Part shown: positions 52,924-62,904 of the stretch, in pieces | Layout of the letters: every line of letters begins with the position of its first letter | Numbering within the stretch: position 1 is the stretch's first letter | Assembly (NCBI GenBank): GCA_009760885.1 | Contig: CM019703.1 | Coordinates: 10,170,959 to 10,234,958, forward strand | Length of the DNA stretch: 64,000 bases | Source: Achatina immaculata | Lineage: Eukaryota; Mollusca; Gastropoda; Stylommatophora; Achatinidae | Reading direction: 5' to 3' | Program-made: the position numbers and the translations under genes | The notes under the pieces: generated by a model | What the model was told of the DNA's origin: nothing | What the model saw: the letters and a program-made list of their open reading frames with translations, nothing else | The model's database searches: none

Positions 52924-53140
52924 GTTTCATTGTTTTAAGGGTGGGCCCGGGGGGGAGGGGGGCTTCGGAAAGAGGAAGGGGTGGGAAGAGGAGAAAATAG
53001 AGAAAAAAAATTGATAAGCACGTAGAAAATTCCCCATCTCCCTCCCCCCTCCCGTTTATCTTTTTTTTTTTCATCCGCTCTGTCCTCTTCACCCCAGTTC
53101 CACGCCCCACACACTTCGGGCCCACTCTTAAAACATGGAA
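52924..53140. repeat. Inverted repeat with about 27 bp arms
   Basis: GTTTCATTGTTTTAAGGGTG plus GGCCCG (52926-52951) pairs with the reverse complement of 53117-53143. The centre is G/C and A-rich low-complexity sequence. Part of the arm text recurs near 37570. Possibly a small MITE; no target duplication seen. Confidence 0.55.
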
Positions 53141-53144
53141 ACTC

Positions 53145-53425
53145 CACCAGATCCTGGAGACATGCTTCAGATGAATCTTATCTTTGGACTGGAAAAGGGG
53201 GGGGGAGGAGGGCGTAGCTGATGGAAACAGGTAAGTGCAAGAGAAGGGAGGGGTAAAGGGGGTATTGCATGGACTTACAGAAACTTCTTTCTGAGGGTCT
53301 GCACAAACAACAGAAGAAAAAGACAAGTGGTGGCAAATGAAGTACGTGCATACAAGAAATCAGTATTCAGAATTATACATTTTCCTACAGCGTTCCGTTC
53401 CCATGGCCCCATCGGAAAATGAAAT
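53145..53425. other. No gene recognised; strong splice-donor-like site at 53230
   Basis: GGAAACAG|GTAAGTGC at 53222-53237 is an excellent donor, but the exon it would end has a stop in every useful frame as written. Confidence 0.35.
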
Positions 53426-53429
53426 GAAC

Positions 53430-53755
53430 TTGAAACAAACTTCATACAGGTGAATATACAGTACTTCACATAGGTGAATATACGATACTTCACACAGGTG
53501 AATATACGATACTTCACACAGGTGAATATACACTACTTCACACAGGTGAATATACAGTACTTCACACAAGTGAATATACGATACTTCAGGTGAATATACA
53601 CTACTTCACACAGATGAATATACAATACTTCATAGAGGTGAATATACAGTACTTGATAGAGGTGAATATACAGTACTGTATAGAGGCGAATATACAGTAC
53701 TTCACAGAGATGAATATACAGTACTTCATAGAAGCGAATATACAGTACTTAACCA
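53430..53755. repeat. 24 bp minisatellite
   Basis: About 13 units with core GTGAATATACAGTACTTCAC. Period divisible by three. Confidence 0.95.
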
Positions 53756-53759
53756 TCAA

Positions 53760-54250
53760 TAGAAAGGCGTTTTTTAACATAAAAATAAACTACAGTGACC
53801 GTATCATTTTTTTCACAAACTTTAAGAAAAGTAGCTTTATATTAAATAAGTACTATTTATTCTTTTTCTTTTAATGTAAATTTAAAATAAGAGTCATTAG
53901 ATAGTCGGAAAACGAATCGCCGTAAAGCAGGTTGTCGGAAAGCAAGGACTATAGCTATACGTATGAATAGGGCTGCCCTGATATTTACGCCGGTTTGAAG
54001 CAGTCACAAAGAAATTTCAAAGTTTTCAAGAGAGGTTTGGATTGGATGCGAATGCGGAAGAGCACCTCCTGGAATTGTTTGATGACAGGAAAAGTCAGTG
54101 GAAAAACGATCTTTCTATGGAATAATTAGCACATGTGGTGGAACACGTGGACGGACAACGAGCAGGAGGAGAATAAGAAACAAAGATGAGCCGAAGTGTG
54201 TTGTGCGGGTAACAAAAACTGACGCCCTTAAGCGATTTCCTGCTAAAAAT
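53760..54250. other. No gene assigned; possible transposon remnant
   Basis: The plus strand at 54017-54120 reads FQSFQERFGLDANAEEHLLE and then LFDDRKSQWKNDLSME, faintly like the C-terminal region of pogo-type transposases. Not strong enough to assign. Confidence 0.25.
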
Positions 54251-54264
54251 GAGTGATTAAGGAG

Positions 54265-54518
54265 GTAACGGTAATCCTGTCATGCCTTAGAGGCACATAG
54301 GGATATGGTGTTAGTGCCCATATTTTCCTTGACCTGTCAGCACACCAGAGGGTGATATGGTCAGTATCACGCCTGGCCGCCTTTCCTTCCCCAACTCCAG
54401 AAGAAGTCGGGTACCCATTTCTACAGCTGGGTGACTGGGGTGCCTCCGGCCGGATTCGAACCCCCGACCTTCGCCATGAGAGACCAGTGCACTAACCACT
54501 TCGCCACTTAGACACCCA
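54265..54518 (-). mobile_element. SINE-A, full copy with 12 bp target-site duplication
   Basis: The minus strand starts TGGGTGTCTAAGTGGCGAAG and contains the A-box TGGCGAAGTGG and B-box GGTTCGAATCC about 50 bases apart, as in a tRNA-Leu/Ser-like head. A 170-base body follows (GGGTACCCGACTTCTTCTGG, GCCAGGCGTGATACTGACCA) and the end AGGATTACCGTTAC. GTGATTAAGGAG lies on both sides (54253-54264 and 54519-54530). Best copy in the window; RNA polymerase III transcription is expected from the boxes. Confidence 0.92.
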
Positions 54519-54674
54519 GTGATTAAGGAGTGATGAAAAATATACTATGACCTGGAGGGAAGTGACTTTTGTAACGGGTTTAAGTGTAGTCTTAGGGCCT
54601 TATTATGAAAATCTTAAGGACAGGAAAAGAAGTCACGGTAAACAAACTCTGGACATATTTTATTGAGATGCATG

Positions 54675-55105
54675 ATAATCAGTCAGGTCCTTCATCAGTG
54701 GATGGCTCTCAGTCAGGTCCTTCATCAGTGGATGGCGCTCATTCAGTTCCTTCATCACTGGATCAATCAGGTCCATCATCAGTGGATGGCTCTCAGTCAG
54801 ATCCATCATCAGTGGATGGCGCTCAGTCAGGTCCTTCATCACTGGATGGCTGTCAGTCAGGTCCTTCATCAGTGGATCAGTCAGGTCCATCATCAGTGGA
54901 TGGCGCTCAGTCATATCCATCATCAGTGGATGGCTCTCAGTCAGGTCCTTCATCAGTGGATCAATCAGGTCCATCATCAGTGGATGGCTCTCAGTCAGAT
55001 CCATTATCATTAGATGGCGCTCAGTCAGGTCCATCATCACTAGATGGCTCTCAGTCAGGTTCATCATCAGTGGATGGCGCTCAGTCAGGTCCATCATCGC
55101 AGATC
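54675..55105. repeat. 30 bp minisatellite (in-frame 10-residue period)
   Basis: About 15 units with core GGTCCTTCATCAGTGGATGG, followed by CTCTCAGTCA. The plus frame repeats SGPSSVDGSQ within an open frame of 191 codons (54605-55180) that starts at an ATG. Opposite frames are open too, so coding is unproven. Confidence 0.95.
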
Positions 55106-55109
55106 CAAA

Positions 55110-55380
55110 GTTGCGCCGCGCCAATATTGGCAATGACGCTACAAAAAATTGCGTCATCGACTTCGGATATAAATAAATAACTTATTATTACTAAATGTAT
55201 ATATTAACATTTGTAAATAATATAATATTATACTGATTAATACAAAATTATGCTAATATCAATTTATTGAAAGCAAAAACATAAAGGTCGGACACCTGGA
55301 AAGTAAACAGAGCAACAGAGCACACTGTTGTATGATTAGACATCGAGGAAAATCTGAAAGTTTTCTTTTAAAGGAATTTT
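55110..55380. other. No gene recognised
   Basis: AT-rich; nothing identified. Confidence 0.45.
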
Positions 55381-55382
55381 TT

Positions 55383-55470
55383 CCCAGGTTTACCCATACA
55401 ACAACGTGTTCTGTTACTCTGCTTCGCGAAAGCCTCATTGTTTTCCTATTTGTAAAGGAAAAAAAAATGT
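55383..55470 (+). mobile_element. SINE-B, 3' body fragment
   Basis: CAGGTTTACCCATACAACAA, then TGTTCTGTTACTCTGCTTCG and TTTTCCTATTTGTAAAGGAA: a diverged match to the ends at 22.9 and 25.1 kb. Confidence 0.5.
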
Positions 55471-55474
55471 TTAT

Positions 55475-56220
55475 CTTAACTTTATATTAGCAACATTTTC
55501 CCGCGTGAAAGTATCCAATAACGTCCCAGCAATGACTTGTTTTTAAAATTAATCTTTTCTTTAATGTTGACTCTCTTTAGATGCCATCGTTTGCTAAATC
55601 TGCCCGTTTTAATATCACGGTAAAACAAGAAACATCCAAAGGCTGAAAACCACTGACTGGGGGGACAAAAAAAGGGGGGGGGGGGTCTTTGTGTGAACTT
55701 GCTGGACCGAACATCCCCAGATGCCGCCCCAGAGCTTTTTTTTTTGGGGGGGGGGGGGGGGGGAGTGTTTGTTTGCCAGTCTTCCACAGTGACTAGCTCT
55801 TCTGACAGAGTGTTTGTGGGAGGTGTGGTTGTCGCTTCAAGGCCAGCCACACTTGTTGACAGTTCTGAGAAAAATTCAGCCCCACCCCCTTGAAATCGTT
55901 AACCCACATCCACTGGTTTCATTTCGTTTCAGACAGCGACAGAAAGACTTGGCCTTTCGGGCGCCAAATATAAGCAGTTGGTTGTGCTCGGAGAGTTAAA
56001 ACTACGAAGTCTCAGAAAGTCTCTGTATGTGGAGAAAAAAAAAAAAGAATGGTTGACTTGAAAGTTATATGGATTACAGTTCAAGCTGGATAACATAAAT
56101 GCTTACTTCATGATCTTCGCTACGAACTCTGCAACATACCCAACCTATTACCAGCACTGGTTATTCTGAATATTTCGAACAACAGTAAGTAGACAAACTT
56201 TCTTCTATTCTCTGTGTAGT
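55475..56220. other. No gene recognised; G runs at 55674-55685 and 55747-55763
   Basis: The section 55860-55990 (TTTCGGGCGCCAAATATAAG) resembles 33380-33440 read in reverse. No coding assignment. Confidence 0.4.
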
Positions 56221-56224
56221 TGTT

Positions 56225-56725
56225 AGGTTTTAACTTCTTCTTCTTCAATCTCCCTGGACCAGAGTGTTGATGTTCTTTGCAGGCGATGCTGTGAAGATGT
56301 CCAGGCATAGCATCGATTCGACTTTGGGGCGCCTGTTATGCCGGCTATCTTTTGTTGTTTAACCTAAATGTTGCTAAAAAAAAGGAGATGTGCAGTGCTG
56401 CTTTAGCAGGCTCCCCCCCCCCGTACTGCTTTAGCAGGCTCCCCCCCAGTACTGCTTTAGCAGGCTCCCCCCCCCCAGTACTGCTTTAGCAGGCTCCCCC
56501 CAGTACTGCTTTAGCAGGCTCCCCCCAATACTGCTTTAGCAGGCTCCCCCCCTCTCCCCCCTACCCAGCCACGGAGACTATGACGATCCCTGCCCCGTTA
56601 GCCGAGCTAGACCTGTTGGGGAGGGGGTGACCAACGAAGAGGTGAGGCATAGGGTCTTGGTCAGCTGTGGCTTGCCAACCTTAACACCAGTATGCCAGAT
56701 ATGTGTTGCTGACTGCTAAGTCTGA
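56225..56725 (+). repeat. Repeat X, copy 6, with internal expansion
   Basis: Stem GATGCTGT (56285-56292) / ATAGCATC (56307-56314), the block CTTTAGCAG-GCTCC amplified, then ACGGAGACTATGACGATCCC, GGGTCTTGGTCAGCTGTGG and the end region. Longer than other copies because of the internal array. Confidence 0.85.
56396..56560. repeat. About 25 bp minisatellite born inside repeat X
   Basis: Six units of ACTGCTTTAGCAGGCTCCCC with C runs of varying length. Other X copies have a single TGCTTCTTTAGCAGACTCCA at this place. Confidence 0.9.
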
Positions 56726-56844
56726 AAAAGTCTTACCCCCCCCCTCTCCTCCACAAATAACCCCCACACCCACAGCTGTTAGTTTACATTTACTAGTGAA
56801 GTTTGTGTTGGGTAGTCACGTATTACTGAAGATGTATCATCATT

Positions 56845-56920
56845 TTGTAGCGTAGAAGAATGTAGCGTAGAAGAATGTAGCGCAGAAGAATGTAGCGTAG
56901 AAGAATGTAGCGTAGAAGTA
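56845..56920. repeat. 15 bp tandem repeat
   Basis: Five units of GTAGCGTAGAAGAAT. Confidence 0.95.
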
Positions 56921-56924
56921 CTTG

Positions 56925-57450
56925 ACTGTTGTTGCATTTGCATTCATTTTCCTTGCCATAATTAACGAAGAAACAACCGTCTGGCTCACTTCTTCTTCTT
57001 CGTCGCATTTAGTGCCAAACGGGTCTGTGGAGCCAGTACGCCAAACCTTTCGACTCCGAACCCTGACTCTTCTATATTTCTACCATCCAATTCTAGTTCT
57101 TCTATAGATCTTACAGTTCTCTGGTCGTCGACTTCGCCCAGAATTTATTTCGATCCCAGCTCTACATCCACAGTGCCAAGGACCTTTCAGGACGTCTCAC
57201 TCCACAAGTTTTTAACGCACAGAGCAGCATCGTTAAAAAACAAATTCCCAAGCAGCTTTCTACAGTGTAACAGAAATAAAAGTGTTTTCTATGTCATATC
57301 TCTGTGTGTTCTATATTTTGAACGTATATTCCATATACTCTTATATATGTGTATGTGGATACTATATGTCTGGCATTTATTCCATATTTATCCCATTATT
57401 ACTTCACTAATAAATGCGTTTATCTAGCAACTTCTGGGGGGGGGGGGGGG
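56925..57450. other. No gene assigned; open frame with AATAAA
   Basis: An open plus frame (about 57080-57427) reads Ser/Pro-rich text, then FQDVSLHKFLTHRAASLKNK, and includes AATAAA at 57282-57287. Could be a gene's 3' end, but no motif or splice site supports it. Confidence 0.25.
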
Positions 57451-57454
57451 GGAA

Positions 57455-57550
57455 ATACACTATCCGATTTGGCAGTCACCAACCCATAGGTGACATGCTA
57501 GGTTTATGGTTGGCAAACCATAACTGACCAAGACCCTGTGTCCCACCTCT
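57455..57550 (-). repeat. Repeat X, copy 7 (truncated)
   Basis: CTATCCGATTTGGCAGTCAC, then GACATGCTAGG and CCATAACTGACCAAGACCCT; ends at CCCACCTCTG. Preceded by a G run at 57436-57452. Confidence 0.7.
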
Positions 57551-57689
57551 GTGTGTGTTTTTTTTTCTAAAGTTTTTCTTATTTCTTACGTAAGCTGTTT
57601 TTCTAAAGTATTTTACAATCACATATGCTCTCCATTTATAGCATTATTCCACTTATCTGTATGTGTTAAGATTTCTCATATTACTTCAT

Positions 57690-57865
57690 GTATCTGAGCT
57701 AATTATACTTTCAGTGTTATTCATGTATCTGAGTTAACTATACTTTCAGTTTTATTACACGTATCAGAGTTAACCATACTTTCTATGTTATTCAATGTAT
57801 CGGAGTTAACCATACTTTCAGTGTTATTACACGTATCTGTGTGAGGTATATTTTCACTGTTTATC
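57690..57865. repeat. About 35 bp diverged tandem repeat
   Basis: Five units sharing GTATCTGAGTTAACTATACT and TTTCAGTGTTATT. Confidence 0.8.
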
Positions 57866-57869
57866 CCAC

Positions 57870-58484
57870 GTATCTGTGACTTCTACATCTCCAGGCATGT
57901 TCCATGTATCTTGTCTCTGTACAATACTTCAGACTCATGATACTCGTTCATTTGTCTCCTGCCTTTACAAGTTTATCCTATGTATCTTTGTCATATTTCA
58001 GTTGTTTTTTTTTTCCACTTTACAGACCTGCTATGTATTTGGATGTATTCCACTTTGTGCTTTGTTGTGTTTCTCCTTTTCGTTCCGTCTCTATGTTTTC
58101 CATTTTTCATTTCCATTTACCCACACTGTCTGTTTCTTTCTTTTTCATTGTGTCTTTGTGTGTGTGAGCAGTTTCTCTTCCGCTTGTCCTAGGTCGCACT
58201 GACACCCTCACGCTTTGAGCACCTGTCGAGCCGGCGGCAGAAAACTGGCCTTACACGTTCCCACAATAAGAAGTTTCCCAGGCATTTTATATTCTAGGCT
58301 CAGGCACACCGGAAGTGTTTGAGATTGGAGTTATGTGGGATACAACTGTGGATAATTCTACAGACAAGAATGTTCTTTGAAAGAAAACTGATGAAACGTT
58401 AACTGGAAGCGATGAAGATGTTTCTCTACGGAGTAATGCAAATCTTACCTGTGACAAGCAGAATTATAAGTGAAAATGTATGTG

Positions 58485-58490
<6 letters not shown>
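57870..58490. other. No gene recognised
   Basis: T-rich; plus frames in three registers are Phe/Ser/Leu-rich and lack motifs. Confidence 0.45.

Positions 58491-58525
<35 letters not shown>
58491..58525. repeat. (GA)n microsatellite
   Basis: About 17 GA units, left flank of the LINE-1 fragment. Confidence 0.95.
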
Positions 58526-58529
<4 letters not shown>

Positions 58530-58698
58530 ACTGATTGATCTTTATTCCAAAAGGGTTAAGAATTGGGCACGCAGGCCTGTCTGACATTCTGCCCTTTATC
58601 ATACATCTTTCACTCTATTCCAGACATTCTACAAATATGCTGTTCATGTAACAAACATAATTAACATTGAAGCTGAGAGACATAAAATAAAATATAAC
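58526..58698 (-). mobile_element. LINE-1 3' end, 5'-truncated
   Basis: Nearly identical to 14108-14285: tail GACTGATTGATC, TTTATTCC, GGCACGCAGGCCTGTCTGAC, ending at AAAATATAACA. GA repeats on both sides. Confidence 0.82.
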
Positions 58699-58730
58699 AG
58701 AGAGAGAGAAAGAGAGAGAGAGAGATTTGG
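58699..58730. repeat. (GA)n microsatellite
   Basis: GA repeats resume at the 5' border of the LINE-1 fragment. Confidence 0.95.
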
Positions 58731-58734
58731 GGAC

Positions 58735-60000
58735 GAAGATTTAGTCTACCGAGGTCAAACCCCTGAGTTTGATGACCACCTACGGACCCACGGGATGGCA
58801 CTGCTATACTTCACTTTCTCATCTTTAACATTGTCATCTTTCTTTAACTCCTGCCATCTTTGTATTTTGTTAAACCGACCACACTGGAACTGAAAATTTT
58901 CAACCTCACCTCAAAAAAGGGCGAGCAACAACCGCTCATTTTAAGGTTAGAAACATCCGAATTTGACGCCCAAGAAAATTCCAGAGTTTGTCTAAACAAG
59001 ATTTGGACGTCGCTTCGTCAACTGTCAATAACCTTTCCCGTATTCCAGGCTCCGGAGGTTGTTTCACGACTTCTTCTCGAACCGAAGGTGAAGTATCACA
59101 TCCATGAATTCACTTCCTTGGTCACACAAACCGGCGTTTGCCATGGCTAGGGCCCAGAAAGTTTGTAAACATCGCCCTTGTTGCTTTCCATGGTCACCTT
59201 TGCCATCTTGGGAACATTTTTTTCTCTAGCTTTGTAATCTACGTTTACACAGTTCCTGCCTCAGTTTTCTTCGTCATTTTCATTCATTGCCTCAGATATT
59301 GTTTTCATTTGATCATTTTTATTGTTTTTTTTTTTTTGGTTTTTGCTTTTTTTTTGTTTTATTTTTCTGAAACTAAAAAGCTTCGCCTCTGACTTATCTA
59401 CTTCTTTGTGACTACTAAGTCTTATTTCACATATTAAAAACAACTCATCTGTGACAATAAACAAGATAAGACCTGACGACTGATATGTGTAATATAATAG
59501 CCCTGCACTAGCGTACGGCCGCGTTTGATTCCATAGGGTCTGGTCCTATGTCGATATGGCCGTATGTCGGTCGTTCTAGGAGAAGGTCCGAGAGCAAATA
59601 TACTGCACTATTTTAACATGTTCCAAGATGAACAGACGTGCCCCCCCCCCTTGTCATTTTAAACAGAATGCACATTAGCGCCAGTAGCTGTGTGAAAATT
59701 AATCATTAAAAGCAAGATATGCACACTAAATAAAGAATATCACCACACAAACTTTCCGGTCGCACACACAATATACGTACATGCACATACATCCCCCCCC
59801 ATGCGTACAAACTACTCACTAAATGATGACAGAGTGTGCGCCATCCCACCTCCTTCTCTTGCCCTGTTATATAAAAATTATTGCAGATTTAGAACAGCAA
59901 GTCTTCGTAAATTAACCGCAAAATGGATCGCAGCGCATTAAACAGTCCCATTGGACCTCGGTCATAACTCGGTCAGTGGTAAGTCGGCGAAAGACTATAT
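58735..60000. other. No gene assigned
   Basis: A 96-codon plus frame (58860-59150) reads FVKPTTLELKIFNLTSKKGE and similar, without a recognised family or good splice sites. The rest is T-rich or unique. Confidence 0.35.
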
Positions 60001-60001
60001 A

Positions 60002-60235
60002 AGGTGTTTCAAAAAATGTCTTTCCACTTTTAGGAGGCCACTGTAATAATAAAAGAAATACATCGGTTTTTTGTGACTGTTTTCTTGCTGAGCAGCAACT
60101 AACATGATGTTTACCTACCGCCACTTCCACAAGAGCTGAACATTTAGAAGCAGCGAATCATCGCCGGCGTCACTCCAAATATGCTACATAAAAGGTGGAA
60201 GAAACTAGATTATCGCACTGAAGTGTCGTATCACC
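60002..60235 (+). mobile_element. DUF4817-type transposon, internal deletion derivative
   Basis: Starts with AGGTGTTTCAAAAAATGTCT, the 'GGTGTTTCAAAAA' end common in this Tc1/mariner-superfamily group, and within 170 bases reaches the very end of the transposase (VTPNMLHKRWKKLDYRTEV, 60169-60225; family pattern VTPxMLxxxWxxLDYRxDV). The middle of the transposase is gone. The right terminus is unclear because of the G run at 60253-60267. Confidence 0.65.
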
Positions 60236-60239
60236 GGGG

Positions 60240-60600
60240 AGGGGTCGGAGAAGGGGGGGGGGGGTGTCACATTGAGTCCCTGTAAGACATGCCTAAAACT
60301 TTGAGAATTGTCCTGTAAAATAACGCACACTTTTTGACTGTAACAATGTCCCAATATTTCAAGGATCATAAACAAACAAAAAACACTTCAAATAAAGACA
60401 CGAAGAAGAATAAGGTGAAAAAATGTACACTTAGCTTTTTTTTTTCTTCCTCCTAGTAAGAAAGACAGGCACAACATTTATATGTGATCCTTGAAAAAGG
60501 CTTTTTGCCGAAATACTGGATTGTTGTATGTTTTTTATTTGTATGTGCTCATCTTGCTTCCTGTCATTCTTGTTTCTGCCCACTTTCCTCACTCTTTCTA
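60240..60600. other. No gene recognised
   Basis: Contains a G run and AT-rich sequence; no features assigned. Confidence 0.45.
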
Positions 60601-60606
60601 TTTTGT

Positions 60607-60610
60607 GTGT

Positions 60611-60653
<43 letters not shown>
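60607..60653. repeat. (GA)n microsatellite
   Basis: More than 20 GA units preceded by TGTGTG. Confidence 0.95.
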
Positions 60654-60655
<2 letters not shown>

Positions 60656-60663
60656 TGAACCAT

Positions 60664-60985
60664 ACTTGTACTTGTATTGTACGAACTCCCTGTAACTGTG
60701 AGCTGTTCTTTGCAGCCGATGCTGTAGAAGTCTTGGGCCACAGCATCGTATCCGTGTGGGAGCGGGTTATGGCAGCTAAAAAGCAAAGGGAGTGTGCAAT
60801 GCTTCTTTAGCAGACTCCACCACCATGGAGACTATGGCGATCCTTGCCCCGTTAGCCAGGCTAGGCCTGTTACTGGGGGTACCACGGAGAGGTGGGATAG
60901 GGTCTTGGTCAGCTATAGTTCGCTAACCCTGACGCTAGCATATCAGCTATGGGTCGCTGATTGCCTCATCGGACATCGTCTTCAC
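60664..60985 (+). repeat. Repeat X, copy 8 (best copy)
   Basis: From CTTGTATTGTACGAACTCCC through the stem GATGCTGT (60718-60725) / ACAGCATC (60740-60747), AGACTCCACCACCATGGA, GGGTCTTGGTCAGCTATAGT, TTCGCTAACCC, to GATTGCCTCATCGGACATCG. Nearly identical to copy 4. No long frame is conserved between copies. GTTCGCTAACC (a GGTTCGCTAACC palindrome in copy 4) loosely resembles a pol III B-box, but no A-box is evident. Confidence 0.88.
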
Positions 60986-60989
60986 TCGA

Positions 60990-61525
60990 AGCTGAACCAT
61001 ACATCTCTTTCTACTTTCATTACTAGAACCAGTTTTACCTTAGTCGTTATTTCTCATTTCTCTTATCTCATATATGCACACCCACATACAAACATACAAA
61101 CACACCCTGGCCTTCTGGGCCCCAGGCCTGTTCACCCTAATGAATAATCCGCCCCTGGAGATAACTTAATTAAAGGACGCACACACTGTTCACCACCCGT
61201 GACATGTTTCCGTGAGATCTTCTTCTGTTAACGCTCCCGTAATCCCGTAATCTAACAGCTCTTTGGTATCCACGTTAAGCCCTTGTTGTTATAATTTCTA
61301 GAGTCAGGTCACATCTTAATTACCTCTGAAATCTGTCGCATAACCGGCGATCAATCAAGACCTGAAAATCTCCGAAGTCCTGGCTGTCACTCAAGTATGG
61401 TTGACGAGTTTGGTCATAATTTTTGTATGATGCTCCGTCAGGTCCCGCGCATTTTCCATTTCGCGATAAGAGCTAATTTTGTGTGTGAATTTTTTATGTG
61501 ATAGTTTGTTCAGAAAAAAACTACA
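60990..61525. other. No gene recognised
   Basis: Unique-looking sequence, nothing identified. Confidence 0.45.
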
Positions 61526-61529
61526 ACTA

Positions 61530-61616
61530 GTATCACCACCACCACCACCATCACCACCATCACCACCACCACCACCATCATCATCATCATCTCAGAAAAG
61601 TACTACTACTAGTACC

Positions 61617-61650
<34 letters not shown>

Positions 61651-61758
61651 TCTCAGAAAAGTACTACTACTAGTATCACCACCACCACCACCACCATCAT
61701 CTCATCATCATCATCATCATCTCAGAAAAGTACTACTACTAGTACCACCACCACTACC

Positions 61759-61791
<33 letters not shown>

Positions 61792-61804
61792 TCTGAATAT
61801 TACT

Positions 61805-61835
<31 letters not shown>

Positions 61836-61992
61836 CCATCATCTCAGAAAAGTACTACTACTATCACCACAACCATCGTCATTCATCACATCATCATCAT
61901 CAACTCAGACAAGTACTACTACTAGTATCATCATTATCACCATAACCACCATCATCATCATCATCATCGTCATCTTCATCATCATCAACACC

Positions 61993-62036
<44 letters not shown>

Positions 62037-62417
62037 CTGAAAAGTACTACTACTAGTATCACCACCACCACCACCACAATCATCATCATCATCATCATCA
62101 TCAGAAAAGTACTATTACTAGTATCACCACAACCATCATCATTCATCGTCATCATCAACATCATCAACTAAAACAAGTACTACTACTAGTATCACCATCA
62201 CCACACCACCACCACCACCGCCATCATCATCATCATTAACTCTGAAAAGTACTACTACTAGTATCACCACAACCACCACCATCATCATCGTCATCATCAT
62301 CATCGTCATCATCATCATCGTCAACTCTGAAAAGTACTACTATTAGTATCACCACAACCATCATCATCATCATCAACTCAGAAAATTACTACTATTAGTA
62401 TCGTCATCGCCACCACC

Positions 62418-62451
<34 letters not shown>

Positions 62452-62570
62452 AACTCAGAAAAGTACTACTACTAGTATCATCATCACCACCACCACCACT
62501 ATAATCATCATCAACTCAGAAAAGTACTACTTGTAGAATCGCCATCATCATCATCATCATCATCAACTGG
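61530..62570. repeat. (CAC/CAT)n compound microsatellite with higher-order unit
   Basis: About 14 units of roughly 60-90 bases, each beginning CAGAAAAGTACTACTACTAG and TATCACCACC, then CAC and CAT runs of variable length. His/Ser/Thr and Asp/Met frames are artefacts. Confidence 0.97.
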
Positions 62571-62724
62571 ATGAGGGAGCTATCGAAACTTACGAATATA
62601 TCTCCGCCAGTTCATCAGCTGAATTTGTGACTTTATGCTACGCAACCGTTTCAGCATGTCCTTTGCTTTCTCTTTCAGCCTTCCTCTTTCGATTCATGTT
62701 TAAACACTCTACAGCGGAGGAGAA

Positions 62725-62900
62725 GACACCGTCTGATCTGGCAATCAGCGATCCGCAGCTGACATGCTGGCGTCAGCACCGGCGAGCTACAGCGGGAACA
62801 GGACCTTGTCTCGTCTATCCGTCGGTACCTCCACCAATATTCCTAGCTTGGCTAATGGGGCATGGATCGCTTTGGTGGCGGATCTTCCTGAGAAGCCGGC
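62725..62900 (-). repeat. Repeat X, copy 9 (diverged)
   Basis: ACACCGTCTGATCTGGCAAT, CAGCGATCCGCAGCTGACAT, CCGTCGGTACCTCCACC and GCTTGGCTAATGGGGCATGG, in X order. It stops before the stem. Confidence 0.7.
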
Positions 62901-62904
62901 TTCT

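Noticed and set aside
53985..54165. Possible C-terminal part of a pogo-like transposase
   Set aside because: Similarity is only impressionistic (LLELFDDRKSQWKNDLS); no motif is diagnostic.
23105..54518. tRNA genes at the B-box sequences GGTTCGAATCC
   Set aside because: The boxes lie in SINE heads; acceptor stems do not close and the copies are flanked by SINE bodies.
54605..55180. 191-codon ATG frame with 10-residue repeats (SGPSSVDGSQ)
   Set aside because: It is the 30 bp minisatellite; frames on the other strand and in another register are open too. Not listed as a gene without expression evidence.
58860..59150. 96-codon plus frame (YFVKPTTLELKIFNLTSKKG...)
   Set aside because: No recognised family and no clear splice sites; left as unassigned.
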